Shown here piece by piece: positions 17,119-24,901 of a DNA stretch of 64,000 nt. The notes under the pieces were generated by a model. That model saw only the letters and a list, made by a program, of their open reading frames with translations, did not search any database and had not been told where the DNA came from. Every line of letters starts with the position of its first letter. Position 1 is the first letter of the stretch. The stretch comes from Actinophytocola sp. GTDB lineage: Bacteria > Actinomycetota > Actinomycetes > Mycobacteriales > Pseudonocardiaceae. The position numbers and the translations under genes are program-made. Where the stretch lies: contig WHUB01000003.1 of the NCBI GenBank assembly GCA_009377395.1, forward strand, positions 2,139 through 66,138. The letters run 5' to 3'.

Positions 17119-18185
17119 GTCGTCTCCTTACGCGGTTGTTGCTGGGTGATGCAGTGGATGCCGCCGCCGTGCGCGAAGATGCCGCGGGCGTCCACCAGCT
17201 CGACGGTGCGGTCCGGGTAGGCGGCGCCGAGCGTCTCGGCGGCGGCAGCGTCGTTCGGGTCGTCGAACCCGCACAGCACGACGACGTCGTTGGCCACGTA
17301 GTGGTTGATATAGGAGTAGTCGACCGGACGGCCCTCGTCGTCCTCGATCACCGTCGGCGCGGCGACCTCGATGACCTCGAGTCCGTGACCGCGCAGCAGC
17401 GCGGCGATCTCGTGTGTGACGTCGTGGTCCGGGTGTCGCCGGTCGCGCTGGACGTGGACGGCGACCGTGCCGGGCCGCACGAAGCTCGCCACCAAATCGA
17501 CGTGGCCCCGGGTGCCGAACTCGTCGTAGTCGCGGGTGAGGCCGCGCGGCAGCCAGATGGCGGTGCTGGTGCCGAGCCGGGCGTGCACCTCGGCCTCGAC
17601 CTGCTCGGCGGTCCAGCCGGGGTTGCGGCCGGGGTCGAGCTGGACGGTCTCGGTGAGTAGCACCGTGCCCTCGCCGTCGACCGCGAACCCGCCGCCCTCC
17701 ATGGTGAGCGCCGAGCGCCGCGACGGGTGTCCGGCCAGCTCGGCGACCTGCGCCGCGAGCTGGTCGTCGCGTTCCCAGCTCGCCCAGTCCTGGCCGCCCC
17801 AGCCGTTGAACGTCCAGTCGACGGCGGCGATCCCGGTGGAGCTGGCCGGGTCGTGCACGAAGGTCGGGCCGCTGTCGCGCAGCCAGGCGTCGTCCAGCGG
17901 CAGCTCGACGACGGTGACCTCCGGGCGGACCAGCCCCTTGGCGGCGGCGCCCTGGCCGATTCCGGCGATGAGAGTCAGCGGCTCGTAGCGCGCGACGGTG
18001 TTGGCGACCGACGCCCACAGCCGTCTCGCGGTGGCCAGCGACGGCGAGCCGTCCTCGCCGAAGGTGTCGTTCGGTGGCGGGAAGGCCATCCACGTCCGCT
18101 CATGCCTGCCCCACTCGGCGGGCATGAGCGGTGTCGGGGGTGGAGCACTCAATGGTCGTCCCATCGTCGGTGTTGAATAGGGCAT
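17109..18185 (-). CDS. aguA: Agmatine deiminase
   Basis: 358 residues, guanidino-modifying (PPAD) family. N-terminal MPAEWGRHERTWMAFP, the DDAWLRDSGP substrate motif, TMEGGGF, GHVD and a C-terminal nucleophile Cys345 in GGGIHCITQQQP all match agmatine deiminase, which hydrolyses agmatine to N-carbamoylputrescine plus ammonia. First gene of the aguA-aguB-small membrane protein-NCS1-amidohydrolase operon. ATG at 18185; ATGs a few codons inside are alternatives. Confidence 0.95.
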   Translation of the reverse strand: MPYSTPTMGRPLSAPPPTPLMPAEWGRHERTWMAFPPPNDTFGEDGSPSLATARRLWASVANTVARYEPLTLIAGIGQGAAAKGLVRPEVTVVELPLDDAWLRDSGPTFVHDPASSTGIAAVDWTFNGWGGQDWASWERDDQLAAQVAELAGHPSRRSALTMEGGGFAVDGEGTVLLTETVQLDPGRNPGWTAEQVEAEVHARLGTSTAIWLPRGLTRDYDEFGTRGHVDLVASFVRPGTVAVHVQRDRRHPDHDVTHEIAALLRGHGLEVIEVAAPTVIEDDEGRPVDYSYINHYVANDVVVLCGFDDPNDAAAAETLGAAYPDRTVELVDARGIFAHGGGIHCITQQQPRKETTCS

Positions 18186-18307
18186 GATAGTACTGATCGA
18201 GCGACTAAATTAGAAGAGCAAATCTCTGAACGCAACGAAATCGCTTGCAATGACGCCGATTGTCGGTGCACACTGACGCTACGCTCTTCCGACCGAACAG
18301 GACGATC
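18186..18307. promoter_or_regulatory. Divergent promoter between aguA operon and aminotransferase
   Basis: 122 A/T-rich bases. For the minus-strand operon a -35 TTGCGT (18230-18235) and -10 TAATTT (18207-18212) are separated by exactly 17 bases. For the plus strand a -10-like TACGCT lies at 18280-18285 without a clear -35. The octamer AACGCAAC at 18229-18236 overlaps the minus -35 and recurs upstream of the ALDH-pot operon, so a common regulator is possible, with the Lrp protein at 19721 the nearest candidate. Confidence 0.6.
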
Positions 18308-19690
18308 ATGACGTTTCATCACCGCGACATCGAGACGCTGCAGAAGTCCGCGCAGGACCACCTGTGGCCGCACTTCACGCAGCTGAGCGACTTCGGGCCG
18401 GACGCACCGATGCCGATCATCGCGCGCGGCGAGGGGCCGTACGTCTACGACGTCACCGGCAAGCGCTACCTCGACGGGCTGGCCGGGCTGTTCGTCAACC
18501 AGCTCGGTCACGGCCGGACTGAGCTGGCCGAGGTCGCGGCCGCGCAGGCGAAGGAGCTGGCGTTCTTCCCGCTGTGGTCCTACGGCCACGCCAACGCGAT
18601 CGAGCTGGCGGAGCGGGTGGCTGGTGCCGCGCCGGGCGATCTCAACCGGGTCTTCTTCACCTCGGGCGGCGGCGAGGCGGTCGAGTCGGCGTGGAAGCTG
18701 GCCAAGCAGTACTTCAAGCTGACGGGCAAGCCGGGCAAGCACAAGGTGATCAGCCGTGCGGTGGCCTACCACGGCACCACGCAGGGGGCGCTGTCGATCA
18801 CCGGGCTGCCGGGGCTCAAGGCGCCGTTCGAGCCGCTGGTGCCGAGCACGTTCCGGGTGCCGAACACCAACATCTACCGCGCGCCGCACTTCGGCGACGA
18901 CCCGGAGGCGTTCGGCCGCTGGGCCGCCGACCAGATCGGCGTCGCGATCGAGCAGGAGGGTGCGGACACCGTGGCTGCGGTGTTCCTGGAGCCGGTGCAG
19001 AACGCCGGTGGCTGCTTCCCGCCGCCGCCGGGCTACTTCCAGCGGGTCCGCGAGATCTGCGACGAACACGACGTACTGCTCGTGTCGGACGAGGTGATCT
19101 GCGCGTTCGGCAGGCTCGGCTACGCCTTCGGTGCCGAGCGTTACGGTTACCAGCCGGACATGATCACCTGCGCCAAGGGCATCACGTCCGGCTACGCGCC
19201 GCTCGGTGCCATGATCGCCAGCGACCGGCTGATCGAGCCGTTCCAGCGCACGGGCGTGATGTTCGCGCACGGCTACACGTTCGGCGGGCACCCGGTGTCG
19301 ACCGCGGTGGCGCTGGCCAACCTGGAGATCTTCGAGCGGGAGCGTGTCTTCGAGCATGTGCGGGAGCACGAGGGTGCGTTCCGCAGCACGCTGGAGAAGC
19401 TGCTCGATCTGCCCATCGTCGGCGACGTCCGGGGTGACGGCTTCTTCTACGGCATCGAGCTGGTCAAGGACAAGGCGACCAAGGCGACATTCGGCGCAGA
19501 GGAGTCCGATCGGCTGCTGCGCGGGTTCCTCTCCAAGGCGATCTTCGACGCTGGGCTCTACTGCCGCGCCGACGACAGGGGAGACCCGGTGGTGCAGCTC
19601 GCGCCGCCGCTGATCTGCGAGCAGACCCACTTCGACGAGATGGAGCAAATTCTGCGCGAGGTGCTGACCGAGGCATGGCAGCGGCTCTGA
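18308..19690 (+). CDS. Class III aminotransferase, probable putrescine:pyruvate transaminase
   Basis: 460 residues from the ATG at 18308 (AGGA 7 bases upstream); a longer TTG-initiated reading from 18260 lies over the promoter and is rejected. PLP enzyme of the omega-aminotransferase group: FTSGGGEAVESAWKLA for cofactor phosphate, VFLEPVQNAGG, DEVICAFGRLG with the PLP-ring Asp, and Lys290 in CAKGITSG. Close in wording to SpuC/putrescine-pyruvate transaminases, which yield 4-aminobutanal, the substrate of the ALDH here. A tight inverted repeat GCGGC-GCCGC spans the stop codon without a T-run. Confidence 0.85.
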   Translation: MTFHHRDIETLQKSAQDHLWPHFTQLSDFGPDAPMPIIARGEGPYVYDVTGKRYLDGLAGLFVNQLGHGRTELAEVAAAQAKELAFFPLWSYGHANAIELAERVAGAAPGDLNRVFFTSGGGEAVESAWKLAKQYFKLTGKPGKHKVISRAVAYHGTTQGALSITGLPGLKAPFEPLVPSTFRVPNTNIYRAPHFGDDPEAFGRWAADQIGVAIEQEGADTVAAVFLEPVQNAGGCFPPPPGYFQRVREICDEHDVLLVSDEVICAFGRLGYAFGAERYGYQPDMITCAKGITSGYAPLGAMIASDRLIEPFQRTGVMFAHGYTFGGHPVSTAVALANLEIFERERVFEHVREHEGAFRSTLEKLLDLPIVGDVRGDGFFYGIELVKDKATKATFGAEESDRLLRGFLSKAIFDAGLYCRADDRGDPVVQLAPPLICEQTHFDEMEQILREVLTEAWQRL

Positions 19691-19720
19691 GCCGCGCTCC
19701 CGATGCTTAGGATGTTTCGT

Positions 19721-20200
19721 ATGCCACCTCGGTCAGGAAAGCACGAGCACAACGGCGTACTCGATGACATCTCCAAGGCGATCATCGAACAGCTTCAGCA
19801 GGACGGTCGCCGCGCGTACGGCACGATCGGCAAGGCGGTCGGGCTGTCCGAGGCGGCCGTGCGCCAGCGGGTGCAGAAGCTGATCGACAGTGGCGTGATC
19901 CAGATCGTGGCCGTCACCGATCCGACCGAGGTGGGTTTCGCGCGGCAGGCCATGATCGGCATCAGGGCGACCGGTGATCTCGAGCCGATCAGCGACGCGC
20001 TCGCGGAGATGGAGGAGGTCGACTACGTCGTCATCACGGCCGGCAGCTTCGACCTCATCGCCGAGGTGGTGTGCGAGAGCGACGAGCATCTGCTCGAAGT
20101 GCTGTCCAAGCGGGTCAGGGCCATCCCGGGCGTGACGAGCACCGAGTCGTTCGTCTACTTGAGACTGCGCAAGCAGACCTACTCGTGGGGAGTGCGTTAG
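19721..20200 (+). CDS. Lrp/AsnC-family transcriptional regulator
   Basis: 159 residues from the ATG at 19721. N-terminal winged helix (LDDISKAIIEQLQQDGR, then GLSEAAVRQRVQKL as recognition helix) and a C-terminal RAM ligand-binding domain (GVTSTESFVYLRL). Two upstream in-frame ATGs exist, but TAGGAT (19708-19713) ends exactly 7 bases before 19721 with no ribosome binding site, pointing to a leaderless start there. Its place at the edge of the polyamine genes suggests local control, with an amine or amino acid as effector (inference). Confidence 0.88.
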   Translation: MPPRSGKHEHNGVLDDISKAIIEQLQQDGRRAYGTIGKAVGLSEAAVRQRVQKLIDSGVIQIVAVTDPTEVGFARQAMIGIRATGDLEPISDALAEMEEVDYVVITAGSFDLIAEVVCESDEHLLEVLSKRVRAIPGVTSTESFVYLRLRKQTYSWGVR

Positions 20201-20565
20201 GACTTCATGAGCTGGCTGACGCGTTGCGGTGACACGCCGAGCACCACGGCGACGTCGGCCCCGGACATGCCGGCGGCTTTCAGGTCGTGCGCGACCTTGC
20301 GGGTCTGTGCGGCGGCGTCGTCGCGAGCCCGTTCCGCGCGCCGGGTGGCCTCCCGTGCGGCTTCCGCCTCGCTCGCCAGGTTGCCGTCCAGCTCCGGGGT
20401 GATAACGACCTCGGCGGTGTCCGCGTCGGCGATGTCCTCCATGGCGAGGTAACTGCGCACCGTCTTCTCGGCGGCGGCGAGGGTGTGGCTCTGTGTCACG
20501 CCGACGCCTTCGATGTGCAGCTCCCATCCCAGCGGCCACCGCCGCGCGAGGACCTGATACGTCAC
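20197..20565 (-). CDS. hicB: HicB-family antitoxin
   Basis: 122 residues from a GTG at 20565 that overlaps the toxin stop (GTGA). The N-terminal half is the degenerate RNase-H-like HicB fold (RRWPLGWELHIEGVGVTQ, then AAAEKTVRSYL); a charged helix follows, and the C-terminus is a helix-turn-helix (MSGADVAVVLGVSPQRVSQL) for operator binding. The large reading frame that runs further upstream in this frame is only the antisense of the toxin frame. Neutralises HicA and represses the operon (family knowledge). Converges on the Lrp gene with a 4-base overlap. Confidence 0.85.
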   Translation of the reverse strand: MTYQVLARRWPLGWELHIEGVGVTQSHTLAAAEKTVRSYLAMEDIADADTAEVVITPELDGNLASEAEAAREATRRAERARDDAAAQTRKVAHDLKAAGMSGADVAVVLGVSPQRVSQLMKS

Positions 20566-20771
20566 TGCAACCACCCTTTCGGCAAGCAGCTCATGCGGCT
20601 GATCGTGGATCTCACGACCCCTGGCGACATCGTCTTGTGACGCGGAAGGTTCGTCGAATGCCGCCCACACGGACAGATCCACTTGGTGTGGATGCCGTCG
20701 TCGGACTTGATCCGGCCGCCGCGTCTCAGCAGTGCTCCTTCCATGTCGCGCAAGTGCATCGCCTTGACCAT
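20562..20771 (-). CDS. hicA: HicA-family mRNA interferase toxin
   Basis: 69 residues, dsRBD-like HicA fold. LRDMEGALLRRGGR is the first helix and the catalytic His is in DDGIHTKW, followed by CPCGRH and PRHKTMSPGVVRST, the conserved P-x-H-x(4)-PG-x(2)-R pattern. The CPC pair is common in actinobacterial HicA. The toxin precedes the antitoxin, as usual for hicAB. GAGG lies about 8 bases upstream of the ATG in an A/T-rich leader (20772-20820). All key residues seem intact, so the pair looks functional. Confidence 0.85.
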   Translation of the reverse strand: MVKAMHLRDMEGALLRRGGRIKSDDGIHTKWICPCGRHSTNLPRHKTMSPGVVRSTISRMSCLPKGWLQ

Positions 20772-20960
20772 GGAACATACCTCAACCCTCTCTAGATGGC
20801 AATATAAAGGCAGTCTTGATGATTGGATCGGCTGATGTGTCCTGATCGCATCCTTGTGGCTGGCACTGACGCCAGACCGCCATGGCGAGACGTTTTCGAC
20901 CTGTATGTCAGCCGATGTACGGAAATTGCCCTGCCAGATGCTCCACTCGTGCTTGTGGAA

Positions 20961-21376
20961 CTACTCGACATGTGTCGTCGCGGCGTCGACGAGGCGCTGA
21001 GCCTGCCGGAGGGCCGCGGCGGCCCGCTGGCTGCTGACGTGGAGCAGCCCGTAGTGTGCGTCGTCCTTGACGGCGAGAAGTCGGCGGAGGTCTCGGGCCA
21101 TGTCCTTGCCGTCCGGCGCGACCTCGCCCAGCAGTGCGAGCGCCTGGCTGTGGTCCTGCCCGCGTGACCGACGGCCGATGGCGGCACACACGCGGCGTCG
21201 GCTGCCGCGATGCCAGACAGCACGGCGATTGCTGCGCAGACATCCGTGGTCGCCAGCTCGTCCGATTCACCGACGACCAGTTCCGCGACCTCGAGAAAAG
21301 CGCGCGCTTGGCGTAATCGCGTCCGTGCGTCGTGGCGTCCGCATTCCTGGGTGCGGCCGGAACGTCGCGGCGTCAT
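20961..21376 (-). pseudogene. HEPN-like partner of MNT nucleotidyltransferase, frameshifted
   Basis: Starts at the ATG 21376, overlapping the MNT stop (ATGA). The first frame encodes RLRQARAFLEVAELV and AVLSGIAAADAAC, then loses sense. A second frame takes over with AAIGRRSRGQDHSQALALL, DLRRLLAVKDDAHYGLL and RAAAALRQAQRLV and stops at 20961. Joining the two after AADAAC restores one helical protein of about 136 residues resembling HEPN partners of MNT proteins. The break coincides with the dinucleotide run GTGTGTG (plus strand 21185-21191, CACACAC); removing two bases restores the frame. Either a real mutation, a slippage switch or a sequencing error. Confidence 0.7.
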
Positions 21377-22014
21377 CGGTCACTGTCCGGTGCGGGGAGC
21401 TCGCGCAGGATGGTCTCCAGGTTCTCGCCGGCGAGGGGTACGGCGTCGCGTCGCAGCTCGTCGATCAATGGGTCGTTCGCCTGGACATGCGCGGCAAGGC
21501 GGGCAACGTCCAGCTGAAGCGGCTGACAGTGGTTGCCGGTCCATGCGACCACGCGGTCGCACAGCGCGTCGACCTGCTCGGACCAGACGTCGGCGTCCTC
21601 GGCGACGTCTTCCGGCCGGATGAGCAAGATGTCGACGTCTGACTCCGCGCCGCCGTCTCCGCGTGCCAGCGACCCGAACAGCGCGGCGCTGAGCGGCTGC
21701 GGCTGCCACTCGGCGACGGTTGCCCGCAACCGCTCGATCAGTGTGCGGCGCAATCGCGTCAGTATTTCCACCGCTGGCCACGCCAGATGCTCGCGGTTGG
21801 CGACGTAGAAGATGGCGTGCGCGCGTTCCTCTGTGTGCACAACGCCTTGTGCCGCGAGCCTGGCGAGGGCGAGGCGCACGCCGTTCGGTGATCCGCTCCT
21901 CGCAAGTCGATGCACCTCGCCGCCACTCAGTGGCCGGTTCGTGTGCGCGAGGACTTCGAGAACAGGGCCATCCAGGGTCGGGACCACTGCGCGTATGGGA
22001 TATGCGATGTCCAT
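21373..22014 (-). CDS. MNT-type nucleotidyltransferase with N-terminal winged helix
   Basis: 213 residues from the ATG at 22014; an ATG at 22044 is in frame but lies inside a repeated operator-like element. An N-terminal wHTH (about 1-75, RPLSGGEVHRLARSGSPNGVRLALARL) is followed by a minimal nucleotidyltransferase: GSLARGDGGAESDVDILLI holds the GS and DxD metal ligands. Such proteins adenylylate or otherwise neutralise an adjacent HEPN RNase (MNT-HEPN modules). No ribosome binding site; TATCAT (22023-22028, minus strand) is 8 bases upstream, suggesting a leaderless mRNA. Confidence 0.82.
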   Translation of the reverse strand: MDIAYPIRAVVPTLDGPVLEVLAHTNRPLSGGEVHRLARSGSPNGVRLALARLAAQGVVHTEERAHAIFYVANREHLAWPAVEILTRLRRTLIERLRATVAEWQPQPLSAALFGSLARGDGGAESDVDILLIRPEDVAEDADVWSEQVDALCDRVVAWTGNHCQPLQLDVARLAAHVQANDPLIDELRRDAVPLAGENLETILRELPAPDSDR

Positions 22015-22021
22015 ACGTGCG

Positions 22022-22052
22022 CATGATACTGCACAGTTGCTCATAATACTGC
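22022..22052 (-). promoter_or_regulatory. Direct repeats upstream of the MNT gene, candidate operator
   Basis: On the minus strand GCAGTATTATG (22052-22042) and GCAGTATCATG (22032-22022) form an 11-bp direct repeat with one difference and a 20-bp period, about two helical turns. The second copy contains the putative -10 TATCAT. Likely target of the MNT protein's own winged helix (autoregulation, inference). Confidence 0.55.
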
Positions 22053-22097
22053 GTGGTTGAGAATCAAAGTGCGCAATGCTCGGTCCGAGTTGATCTC

Positions 22098-22157
22098 TTG
22101 ACGACGATCCCTTCGCCGATTATGTTCATATGAAGAACAATAGTTCGCTATACGAAC
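22098..22157 (+). promoter_or_regulatory. pca operon promoter with two IclR-type operators
   Basis: -35 TTGACG (22098-22103), 17-base spacer, -10 TATGTT (22121-22126). Two related dyads overlap and follow the -10: GTTCATATGAAGAAC (22124-22138) and GTTCGCTATACGAAC (22143-22157), the latter a GTTCG-N5-CGAAC palindrome. The arrangement suits control by PcaR, encoded at the end of the operon, with beta-ketoadipate or protocatechuate as effector (family knowledge). Confidence 0.75.
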
Positions 22158-22177
22158 ACTTTGGGAGGAACGGCATC

Positions 22178-22993
22178 GTGGCTGAGATCGTGTCGCTGCC
22201 GGGCGCGGTCGCCGAGCTGGTGCGGGACGGAGATGTCGTCGCGCTGGAAGGGTTCACGCACTTGATCCCGGTCGCGGCGGGGCACGAGATCATCCGGCAG
22301 CGCAGGCGTGAGCTGACCCTGGTGCGGATGACGCCGGACATCGTCTACGACCAGCTCATCGGCGCCGGCTGCGCGCGCAAGCTGATCTTCTCCTGGGGCG
22401 GCAACCCCGGCGTCGGCTCGCTGCACCGGTTCCGCGACGCGGTGCAGCACGGCTGGCCGGTGCCGCTTGAGATCGAGGAGCACAGCCACGCTGGGATGGC
22501 CAACCGCTACGTCGCGGGCGCCTCTGGGCTGCCGTTCGCGGTGCTGCGCGGCTACGTCGGCACCGACCTGCCCAACGTCACCGACACCATCAAGCCGATC
22601 ACCTGCCCGTTTACCGGCGAAACGTTGACCGCCGTGCCCGCCCTCAACCCCGACGTCACGATCATCCACGCCCAGCGCGCCGACCGTGCCGGCAACGTGC
22701 AGCTCTGGGGGCTGGTCGGCGTCCAGAAGGAGGCGGTGCTGGCCGCCCGGCGCAGCCTCGTCACCGTCGAGGAGGTCGTCGACGAGCTGGCGCCGGTCCC
22801 CGGCGGGATCGTGCTGCCATCCTGGGCGGTGGACCGGGTCGCCGAGGTTCCCGGCGGCGCGCACCCGTCGTACGCGCAGGGCTACTCCGAACGCGACAAC
22901 GCCTACTACGCGGCCTGGGACACGATCAGCCGCGACCGCGACGAGTTCGAGCGCTGGGTCGAGGAGGTGCGCCATGAGCGAGTACAGCTCTGA
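22178..22993 (+). CDS. pcaI: 3-oxoadipate CoA-transferase subunit A
   Basis: 271 residues. GTG start at 22178 with GGGAGGA 6 bases upstream; the in-frame ATG at 22130 falls inside the -10 region and is rejected. Type I CoA-transferase alpha subunit: DGDVVALEGFTHLIPVAAG near the start and HAQRADRAGNVQLWG. Transfers CoA from succinyl-CoA to 3-oxoadipate together with PcaJ in the cytosol. Overlaps pcaJ by 20 bases. Sequence alone could also fit a glutaconate-type transferase; the operon settles it. Confidence 0.9.
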   Translation: MAEIVSLPGAVAELVRDGDVVALEGFTHLIPVAAGHEIIRQRRRELTLVRMTPDIVYDQLIGAGCARKLIFSWGGNPGVGSLHRFRDAVQHGWPVPLEIEEHSHAGMANRYVAGASGLPFAVLRGYVGTDLPNVTDTIKPITCPFTGETLTAVPALNPDVTIIHAQRADRAGNVQLWGLVGVQKEAVLAARRSLVTVEEVVDELAPVPGGIVLPSWAVDRVAEVPGGAHPSYAQGYSERDNAYYAAWDTISRDRDEFERWVEEVRHERVQL

Positions 22994-23729
22994 CGAGATG
23001 ATGTCGGTCGCGGCGGCGCGGGCGCTGTCCGGCGGACAGCGCTGTTTCGTCGGCATCGGCCTGCCGTCGACCGCCGCGAACGTCGCGCGCCGCACCCACG
23101 CCCCCGACCTGGTGCTGATCTACGAGTCCGGCACCCTGGGGTCCAAACCGGACCGGCTGCCCGCCTCCATCGGCGACGGCATCCTCGCCGAGACGGCGGA
23201 CGCGGTGATCAGCGTGCCCGAGGTGTTCAACTACTGGCTCCAGCCGGGCCGGATCGACGTCGGCTTCCTCGGCGCGGCCCAGCTCGACAAGTTCGGCAAC
23301 ATCAACACCACCGTGATCGGCGACGACTACGCCGACCCGAAGGTCCGGCTGCCCGGCGCGGGCGGGGCGCCGGAGATCGCCGCCAACTGCCACGAGGTGT
23401 ACGTCGTGGTGCGCCAGACCAGGCGCAGCTTCGTCGACAAGGTCGACTTCGTGACCTCGTTCGGCCACGGCACCGGCCACGGCGAGCGGCAGCGGCTCGG
23501 TCTGCGCGGCGCCGGGCCGACGCTGGTGATCACCGACCTCGGTGTGTTCCGGCCCGACCCGGACAGCCACGAACTGGTCTTGACCGGCGTGCACCCCGGC
23601 GTGACGGTGGAACAGGTGCGGGAGGCGACTGGATGGGAGCTGACGGTGGCCGACGAGCTGAGCACCACGCCCGCGCCCACATCCGACGAGCTCGCGGTGT
23701 TGCGGGCGCTGAAGGAGGCATCACAGTGA
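22974..23729 (+). CDS. pcaJ: 3-oxoadipate CoA-transferase subunit B
   Basis: 251 residues, beta subunit of the type I CoA-transferase. The catalytic Glu is in the LIYESGTLG segment, and GQRCFVGIGLPSTAAN and GFLGAAQLDKFGNINTT are family landmarks. Starts inside pcaI and ends overlapping the pcaF GTG (GTGA). Works as a heteromer with PcaI. Confidence 0.92.
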   Translation: MSEYSSDEMMSVAAARALSGGQRCFVGIGLPSTAANVARRTHAPDLVLIYESGTLGSKPDRLPASIGDGILAETADAVISVPEVFNYWLQPGRIDVGFLGAAQLDKFGNINTTVIGDDYADPKVRLPGAGGAPEIAANCHEVYVVVRQTRRSFVDKVDFVTSFGHGTGHGERQRLGLRGAGPTLVITDLGVFRPDPDSHELVLTGVHPGVTVEQVREATGWELTVADELSTTPAPTSDELAVLRALKEASQ

Positions 23730-24901
23730 CCGACGTCTTCATCCTCGACGGGTTGCGTACCCCGTTCGGCCGCTACGGCGGCGCGCTGGCCGGGGTGCGG
23801 CCGGACGACCTTGGCGCCCACGTGCTGCGCGCGCTGGCCGAGCGCGGCGGCTTCGACCCGGCCGACATCGACGAGGTGGTGTTCGGCGACGCGAACCAGG
23901 CCGGGGAGGACAACCGCAACGTCGCCAGGATGGCCGCGCTGCTGGCGGGCTGGCCGACGTCGGTGCCGGGCACCACGGTGAACCGGCTGTGCGGGTCGAG
24001 CATGGACGCCGTCATGCACGCCTCCCGCACCATCGCGGTCGGCGATGCCTCGCTCGCGGCAGCCGGTGGCGTCGAGTCGATGAGCCGGGCGCCGTGGGTG
24101 TTGCTCAAGCCGGCCAAGGGATTCCCGGCCGGTGCCGAGACGTTGCACTCGACCACCCTCGGCTGGCGCATGGTCAACCCGGACATGCCCGAGCAGTGGA
24201 CCGCCTCGCTCGGCGAGGGCACCGAGATCATCGCCGACAAGTACCGGATCTCCCGCGAGCGGCAGGACGCGTTCGCGCTGCGCAGCCACCAGCTCGCCGC
24301 CAAGGCCTGGGACAACGGCTTCTACGACGACCACGTGGTGCCGGTCCCCGGCACCGAGCTGACCCGCGACGAGGGCATCCGGCCCGACACCACACCGGAG
24401 AAGCTCGCCAAGCTCAAGCCGGTCTTCCGTCCACAGGGGACGGTGACGGCGGGCAACGCGTCCCCGCTCAACGATGGCGCGTCCGCACTGCTGCTCGGCG
24501 ACCAGGCCGCCGCCGACCGGCTCGGCGTCACGCCGCTGGCGCGCATCGCGGGCCGGGGCGCCGCCGGGGTCGAGCCGCACGAGTTCGGCATCGGCCCGGT
24601 GCAGGCAGCCGAGACCGCGCTGCGCCGCGCGGGCATCGGCTGGTCGGACCTGGCCGCGGTCGAGCTGAACGAGGCGTTCGCCGCGCAGTCGCTTGCCTGC
24701 CTCGACGACTGGTCCGAATTGGACCCGGAGATCGTCAACGTCAACGGCGGCGCCATCGCCATCGGCCACCCGCTCGGCGCCTCCGGCGGCCGGGTGATCA
24801 CCCAGCTCGCCCGCGAGCTGCGCCGCCGGGGCGGCGGCTGGGGACTCGCCGCGCTGTGCATCGGCGTCGGCCAAGGACTGGCCGTCGTGCTGGAGGCGTG
24901 A
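23726..24901 (+). CDS. pcaF: 3-oxoadipyl-CoA thiolase
   Basis: 391 residues. Thiolase with nucleophile Cys89 in NRLCGSS, His348 in AIGHPLGASGG and the second Cys378 in ALCIGVGQG. Splits 3-oxoadipyl-CoA to succinyl-CoA and acetyl-CoA. The context between pcaJ and pcaH and the length match PcaF rather than a general acetyl-CoA acetyltransferase. GTG start overlaps pcaJ by 4 bases; stop overlaps pcaH by one. Confidence 0.93.
   Translation: MTDVFILDGLRTPFGRYGGALAGVRPDDLGAHVLRALAERGGFDPADIDEVVFGDANQAGEDNRNVARMAALLAGWPTSVPGTTVNRLCGSSMDAVMHASRTIAVGDASLAAAGGVESMSRAPWVLLKPAKGFPAGAETLHSTTLGWRMVNPDMPEQWTASLGEGTEIIADKYRISRERQDAFALRSHQLAAKAWDNGFYDDHVVPVPGTELTRDEGIRPDTTPEKLAKLKPVFRPQGTVTAGNASPLNDGASALLLGDQAAADRLGVTPLARIAGRGAAGVEPHEFGIGPVQAAETALRRAGIGWSDLAAVELNEAFAAQSLACLDDWSELDPEIVNVNGGAIAIGHPLGASGGRVITQLARELRRRGGGWGLAALCIGVGQGLAVVLEA

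Noticed and set aside
18260-18307. TTG-initiated N-terminal extension of the aminotransferase
   Set aside because: Lies in the divergent promoter region, has no ribosome binding site, and the extension has no homology-like features.
19681-19695. Inverted repeat at the aminotransferase stop as a terminator
   Set aside because: Stem is short with no U-tract, and the Lrp gene begins 30 bases later; kept only as a remark.
20823-21167. 114-residue plus-strand frame opposite the HEPN gene
   Set aside because: The minus strand gives a coherent helical protein after a two-base correction and is coupled to the MNT gene; the plus frame has no recognisable domain or ribosome binding site.
22130-22177. 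ATG at 22130 as pcaI start
   Set aside because: It overlaps the -10 hexamer and the IclR dyads; GTG 22178 has a proper ribosome binding site.
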